20,280 bases of DNA from a virus: the IMG/VR virus record IMGVR_UViG_3300032298_000258, positions 1 through 20,280 of that record; one strand, given 5' to 3'. Position 1 is the stretch's first letter; each line of letters begins with the position of its first letter. Under the pieces are notes generated by a model that worked only from the letters and a program-made list of their open reading frames with translations, was not told where the DNA came from and did no database searches. The translations under genes were made by a program, and so were the position numbers. Positions 17,007 to 20,280 of the stretch are shown here, piece by piece.

Positions 17007-18098
17007 TCAGTAGACCCAGCGAACCTTAGGCCGCCCTTGGCGGATACCGAGATGAACAAAGCCTTTCGGGGCGCCGTAGCCGAGCGAGTAGGGCCACTCG
17101 CGATCGCACCAGTCCTGCACCTTGTAGATGTCCACGCCATCCACGTAGAAGTCCACCGCACCGACGCCCGGGGCATCGTAGAGATGCTCAGAACTGCTGG
17201 CGCCGCCAACTGCCTTGTTTATCGCTGCGGGTCGGTAGCCGGAGGTGATCGTGATGAGCTTGCCGCCGAAGGCCAACCGCACTCGCTCAAGGAATGCTGC
17301 CAGCTCGGCTGCGGTGTCGATCTGATGCTGCGCGACAAAGCGCCGGGCCGGATTACTTAGCGCAAACTCGCCAAGGGTGAAATGCGCCGACAGCTTGGTG
17401 CTGAACGGATCCGCCGGGCTGACCTTGTAGGGCAGCGCCTGCTCGCGTTGAGCCGGTGCCTTGCCATGATTCCACAGGCTGCCCTCGGCCTCCCTGCGGC
17501 GCTTCAGGCCGGCCTCGACGTTGGTGCCGGGGTTGCGATAGAGCAGCAGCGCGTCGGGCACCTTGGCCCAGTCTTTCTCGCGCAGCCGCTTGCTGATCGT
17601 CTCGAACCCTTCGGCGCCATAGAAACCATCGCCGAGGTTGTAGGCGAAGCTGATCAGCGCGCACTGCTGATGGTCGGCCATTTCTGACCAGGCTGGGATG
17701 GTGGTGCGCAGTTTGGCCGCGATCCGATCGACTTCCTGCCGGAGCAGCATGTCGGCCTCGACCGCGTTGATCTTGTCGCCACGCTTGACCGGCCGCCCGT
17801 CCTGGTAGCGGGTGGTGCCAACGCCGATGGTCCACGGGTCGCCGCCGCTGGCCGGGTTAGGGTAGGCCTCGAGATGAAAGCCTTCAAACTGCTTGATCAG
17901 CTTGAGAGCGGCCGCCAAGTCCACCTGCTTGCCGTCCTGGCTCCAGGTGTTGAACCATGCTCGATCGCGACGCATTGCGGCGGCGTAGCCGTTGACCGCC
18001 AGATCCTGCTCGAGCAGCGCGATTGCTGCTAGCTGGTGCGGCAGTCCGCGATTGAAGCGGAACAGCTGCTCAAGCGTGATCGGTGCGGCGTTGGCCAT
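17007..18098 (-). CDS. Two-domain endolysin: GH24 lysozyme plus M15 peptidase
   Basis: A 363-residue cell-wall hydrolase with two catalytic modules. Residues ~60-210 are a T4-type lysozyme (GH24) that cuts the glycan strand: KQFEGFHLEAYPNPASGGDP (69-88, catalytic Glu72), WTIGVGTT (89-96), then ALISFAYNLGDGFYG and LLLYRNPGT. Residues ~235-355 resemble a zinc M15 D-Ala-D-Ala peptidase: AHFTLGEFALSN, ITSGYRPAAINKAVGGASSS (284-303), EHLYDAPGVGAVDFYVDG with His305 and Asp316, and GFVHLGI with His349. The position of the usual catalytic Asp (T4 Asp20) seems to be Asn81. There is no signal peptide, so release needs a holin, and two small membrane genes lie just upstream. The ~50-residue N-terminus is unassigned. 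Confidence 0.93.
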   Translation of the reverse strand: MANAAPITLEQLFRFNRGLPHQLAAIALLEQDLAVNGYAAAMRRDRAWFNTWSQDGKQVDLAAALKLIKQFEGFHLEAYPNPASGGDPWTIGVGTTRYQDGRPVKRGDKINAVEADMLLRQEVDRIAAKLRTTIPAWSEMADHQQCALISFAYNLGDGFYGAEGFETISKRLREKDWAKVPDALLLYRNPGTNVEAGLKRRREAEGSLWNHGKAPAQREQALPYKVSPADPFSTKLSAHFTLGEFALSNPARRFVAQHQIDTAAELAAFLERVRLAFGGKLITITSGYRPAAINKAVGGASSSEHLYDAPGVGAVDFYVDGVDIYKVQDWCDREWPYSLGYGAPKGFVHLGIRQGRPKVRWVY

Positions 18099-18102
18099 GG
18101 TC

Positions 18103-18288
18103 TCAGCGTTTCACCAGCGGGGTGATGACACCAGCCAGGATCTCGATGGCCCGATAGAACTTGACAGCCATCCTGCTGTAGCGGTCCAGGGCCTCGTCGT
18201 CCTTGGGAGTGGGGGTGAGGTTGACGATCGCCACCGCGGCGCCATGGACGGCGATGACAACAGCGACGTATTCAGCGATCCGATCCAT
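18103..18288 (-). CDS. Small membrane protein, holin candidate
   Basis: A 61-residue protein immediately before the endolysin (4-base gap). Residues ~4-25 (IAEYVAVVIAVHGAAVAIVN) form one hydrophobic helix. It is followed by LTPTPKDDEALDRYSRMAVK and FYRAIEILAGVITPLVKR, a pattern I recall from small phage proteins near lysis genes. A class III-like holin or a holin partner is the natural reading from size and position. No holin family is diagnostic at this length, and only one clear membrane span is visible. Confidence 0.65.
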   Translation of the reverse strand: MDRIAEYVAVVIAVHGAAVAIVNLTPTPKDDEALDRYSRMAVKFYRAIEILAGVITPLVKR

Positions 18289-18293
18289 CGACG

Positions 18294-18539
18294 TCAGTGT
18301 GGGCGTGCTTCCAGCGTAGCCACCCGCTGCTCAACCCCATTCAGCCGGGAAAAGGTCTCCTTGCGATCGGCACGGATGTCGGTGTGCATGACCTCGAGCT
18401 GCGTGGCGATGTGCTCCACGGCAGCCGTGAGACGGATGACGGCATCGCGGGCTTCGTCGTTGCGCTTGGTGAAGCCCATCGCGCCCATGGCGGCGACGGA
18501 GATCGACGCTCCAGCAATCGCAGCGATGATTTCGATCAT
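18294..18539 (-). CDS. Membrane-anchored coiled-coil protein, lysis-region accessory
   Basis: An 81-residue protein. It opens with a hydrophobic helix (IEIIAAIAGASISVAAMGAM) followed by a long charged helix (NDEARDAVIRLTAAVEHIAT, QLEVMHTDIRADRKETFSRL, NGVEQRVATLEARPH) with heptad-like spacing, so a coiled coil is likely. It lies just upstream of the holin candidate and could be a second holin, an antiholin or a spanin-like bridge. Cyanobacterial phages often carry such a TM-plus-coiled-coil gene here. The specific role is not shown by the sequence. Confidence 0.7.
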   Translation of the reverse strand: MIEIIAAIAGASISVAAMGAMGFTKRNDEARDAVIRLTAAVEHIATQLEVMHTDIRADRKETFSRLNGVEQRVATLEARPH

Positions 18540-18557
18540 GCGGTCATCTTAGCGACC

Positions 18558-19229
18558 CTACGCCCAGGGTCCCACGGTAGTAGCAGAACCAGATGCACCA
18601 ATGGGCCAGATAGCGAAATAAGAACCGGCAACAGTTGTGTAGGCACCTCCAGGGGCTGCGCTTAAGGTGTACTGAGGAATAAATGTGCCGCCCGCGTTAA
18701 TGCTTACTGTTCCAGATAGCGTAAAGGAAAGGACACGGCTGGCAGTGGCAATGTTGAAAACTGCGTTATGATTGCTCATGCTGTTTATTGTAACATTACT
18801 TGTGATTGTGTTGCCGGTTGGAGGAGATGTTGCAGTTATGCTGCTAAGCAAACCCATGTAAAGAATGTTATTTATAGTTGCTGTACCGCCAAAAGACAAA
18901 CCAAAATTGTGAGTGTTTGCGCCTGCGGTTTTTGTTACCGTAAATGTGTATTGAAAGGCATAAACTGTGCTGGCTTGCAAAGTCACTCCAACGCCAAAAA
19001 TCTTTTGATCTGTAGTATTGTTTGCTCCTGCTAGACCTGCATTTAGCCTGTAAAACATCATTGACGGTGAAACACCTCGCGCAACTGGCGTGCTATAAAG
19101 CACTTTGCCGTCGTATTCCACCGCCCCAGCGGCTGCTGTTGTCAAATTGGTGCCTGACTGAAGCGTAAGCGGCGCATTTGAAGCCGTACCCGCCGGAAGA
19201 ACGATAGGCGTTAAAAAGTTTTTGCTCAT
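18558..19229 (-). CDS. Tail-fibre / receptor-binding tip protein, visibly AT-richer
   Basis: A 223-residue Ser/Thr/Asn/Gly-rich protein with beta-structured character. Near its start, LTLQSGTNLTTAAAGAVEYD is followed by GKVLYSTPVARG, a module seen at the distal end of phage fibres. The rest (FYRLNAGLAGANNTTDQKIF, YAFQYTFTVTKTAGANTHNF and similar) resembles a trimeric C-terminal head, ending in GPWA. The DNA is clearly richer in A/T and in Asn/Thr codons than the neighbours, consistent with horizontal exchange of a host-range module. The start overlaps the previous fibre gene stop (TGATG). Receptor binding is inferred from type and position. Confidence 0.8.
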   Translation of the reverse strand: MSKNFLTPIVLPAGTASNAPLTLQSGTNLTTAAAGAVEYDGKVLYSTPVARGVSPSMMFYRLNAGLAGANNTTDQKIFGVGVTLQASTVYAFQYTFTVTKTAGANTHNFGLSFGGTATINNILYMGLLSSITATSPPTGNTITSNVTINSMSNHNAVFNIATASRVLSFTLSGTVSINAGGTFIPQYTLSAAPGGAYTTVAGSYFAIWPIGASGSATTVGPWA

Positions 19230-20017
19230 CAGCCAACCACCACCACGCGGTAAGCATTAGATGCTGGAGCCGATGCGAACACAATGGTCAATGTGTTGGT
19301 GGTGGCGTGGGTCACGTCAGTGATCACTTCGTCGCCCGTGCTGTTGTTGAAAACCGTCACTGCCACGTCAAGAGACGCGAGGTTATGGGTCACGGTATAT
19401 GACGTGGCGCTGCCGTCACCGATGCTTGTGGCGTACTTCTTAATCCTGCCGCTCCAGGTGGCCAGCTTCAACGGGGTGACAATTCGCAGATCATCGGTGC
19501 CGGTGTTGACTTCGGCTTGGGTGGCAATCTCGGCAATGCCAGCGGTGGTCTCACTGGCGGCTGGTGCTGCCGTGCCAAAAGTCACCCAGCTAATGGAACT
19601 GCTGTCGATTGTGCCGTTAATCTGGTCTTGGCGGTAGGTAGTGGCCGCGCTGGTGCCTTCCTCGACCGTAGTGACAGCTTGTTCAAGCTCGGCAAATGTA
19701 CTCGCATCCAGCGATCGGGTCATCGCCGTGCTGGCGCCGTTCCAGACATAAATCCCGTTTTCTGATGTTGTGCTTTGAGACCGAACCAGCACCCGATCCT
19801 GGCTAACCATCGAAATGCCGTCGATGGTGGCGCCAGGGGAAGCCAAGTTCAAGTTGGACTGGCTGGCCACACGGCAGGAGTCTTTCCACGCCAGGCCCTC
19901 AACCAACGAGTCCACATAGGACTTGCTCGCCGCATCACCGCTGGCGCTAGGCGTAGGCAGGTTAATGACCTTAGAGACCGACTGGAAATCAAGGTCGGTA
20001 AAGAGCTTCTTAGCCAT
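19229..20017 (-). CDS. Tail-fibre protein with phage tail-fibre repeat
   Basis: A 262-residue fibre protein. The N-terminal part contains DAASKSYVDSLVEGLAWKD and QDRVLVRSQSTTSENGIYVW NG, a recurring fibre module (the gap is only for readability). Residues ~155-190 (ETTAGIAEIATQAEVNTGTD, DLRIVTPLKLA) match the phage tail-fibre repeat, 'G...lATqaEv..GtDd.r.vTPlkL'. The last ~65 residues (TSYTVTHNLASLDVAVTVFN ...) are a small beta domain also present at the end of the next upstream gene. It sits between two other fibre genes, with 1-base gaps or overlaps, in the late minus-strand operon leading to lysis. Confidence 0.88.
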   Translation of the reverse strand: MAKKLFTDLDFQSVSKVINLPTPSASGDAASKSYVDSLVEGLAWKDSCRVASQSNLNLASPGATIDGISMVSQDRVLVRSQSTTSENGIYVWNGASTAMTRSLDASTFAELEQAVTTVEEGTSAATTYRQDQINGTIDSSSISWVTFGTAAPAASETTAGIAEIATQAEVNTGTDDLRIVTPLKLATWSGRIKKYATSIGDGSATSYTVTHNLASLDVAVTVFNNSTGDEVITDVTHATTNTLTIVFASAPASNAYRVVVVG

Positions 20018-20018
20018 G

Positions 20019-20280
20019 TCAAGTCAGCCTCGCAGAACCAGTGGTGGCGGGATTCACGGTAATTATAGCTTGGTTTATGGACGGATGAGAAACGTCGCCT
20101 TCGATTTCTTGGCTGCCTGAATCAAACAGTTCTACAGCGGGCCGAAATCCCAGGTTGTGGTTGATAGTCCATGTGGTAGAAGATGATGTTTGTTGATGCA
20201 AATATCCCGCACCAGCCGGCCCTTGTGGGCCAGCGGTAGTTGCAGTTACTGTACTTGTAACTGGAACTGTTACAACAACT
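20019..20280 (-). CDS. Tail-fibre protein, C-terminal part with collagen-like linker, runs off right edge
   Basis: The frame is open from the right edge to TGA 20021-20019, so only the last ~86 codons are in the window. They read as a Thr/Val-rich stretch, then a short collagen-like AGPQGPAGAGY segment, then a beta domain beginning TTWTINHNLGFRPAVELFDS and ending ITVNPATTGSARLT. The final domain resembles the C-terminus of the neighbouring fibre protein (HNL...V.VF/LFD...V.H...N...I.V). Gly-x-y linkers before such domains are common in trimeric phage fibres. An internal TTG at 20201 is not taken as the start because the frame continues upstream. Confidence 0.8.
   Translation of the reverse strand, partial: VVVTVPVTSTVTATTAGPQGPAGAGYLHQQTSSSTTWTINHNLGFRPAVELFDSGSQEIEGDVSHPSINQAIITVNPATTGSARLT

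Noticed and set aside
17000-17209. N-terminal extension of the deaminase reading frame
   Set aside because: The extra 70 residues are antisense-like Arg/Thr/Ser sequence overlapping the endolysin coding region in another frame; GTG 16999 restores the family N-terminus.
17353-17835. Alternative minus-strand frame inside the endolysin
   Set aside because: Arg/Gln/Pro-rich out-of-frame translation; the endolysin frame carries both catalytic domains over the same bases.
1-20280. CRISPR array, tRNA, integrase or lysogeny repressor
   Set aside because: No regularly spaced repeat array, no cloverleaf-like segment, no tyrosine or serine recombinase motifs, and no CI/Cro-type gene was seen, so a temperate lifestyle is neither supported nor excluded.

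Overview
The window is a densely packed tailed-phage genome segment (free phage or prophage). The morphogenesis genes point to a lambda-like, long-tailed virus: a GpA-type large terminase, a Nu1-like small terminase, a lambda-B-type portal, and tail-fibre genes in front of a lysis cassette. The host is probably a cyanobacterium of the Synechococcus/Cyanobium kind, but this is only an inference. It rests on the GC-rich composition, mostly absent Shine-Dalgarno sites, four exact copies of the cyanobacterial HIP1 octamer (GCGATCGC at 2797, 3115, 9161 and 17100), and small-gene families that look familiar from cyanophages. No integrase, CI-like repressor, tRNA, rRNA, CRISPR array or insertion sequence was found.

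Layout. (1) Positions 1-5864 on the minus strand are the packaging and head region, read right to left: a tail/virion protein, a 202-bp non-coding gap that looks like a cos/pac-type site, small terminase, large terminase, a probable connector, portal, and a head gene running off the left edge. (2) Positions 5865-6044 are non-coding and hold a hairpin, three 8-bp iterons and an A/T stretch, so this is an origin candidate. (3) Positions 6045-9855 on the minus strand are a replication operon: SF2 helicase, VRR-NUC nuclease, and a prim-pol/VapE-type primase-helicase. (4) Two face-away promoters at 9850-9905 share the same 10 bp for their -10 boxes. (5) Positions 9899-12182 on the plus strand are a recombination operon: RecE-like exonuclease, RecT, a small HTH protein, an SSB-like protein and a zinc ribbon. 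(6) Positions 12191-15595 on the plus strand begin with a good sigma-70 promoter and a small stand-alone gene followed by a UUCG hairpin. A run of about 14 small, overlapping and mostly unknown genes follows, including a secreted RlpA-like protein and a DUF3310 protein. (7) Positions 15592-16487 are a small switch region: an HNH nuclease and a partner on the minus strand diverge from two tiny plus-strand genes. (8) Positions 16484-20280 on the minus strand are the late end: three tail-fibre genes, two small membrane proteins (holin candidates), a two-domain endolysin and a dCTP deaminase.

How it fits together. The two operons leaving position ~9880 look like a coordinated DNA-replication and single-strand-annealing recombination programme. 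Helicase, nuclease and primase go one way, and exonuclease, annealase and an SSB-like protein go the other. RecT and the small SSB-like protein both end in an acidic DD-x-F tail resembling the protein-docking tip of bacterial SSB. Gene junctions are extremely tight (ATGA/TGATG overlaps, convergent genes sharing stop codons), so translational coupling and read-through antisense are expected. Function assignments for replication, recombination, packaging, lysis and nucleotide genes rest on visible motifs. Most 40-100-residue genes remain unknown.
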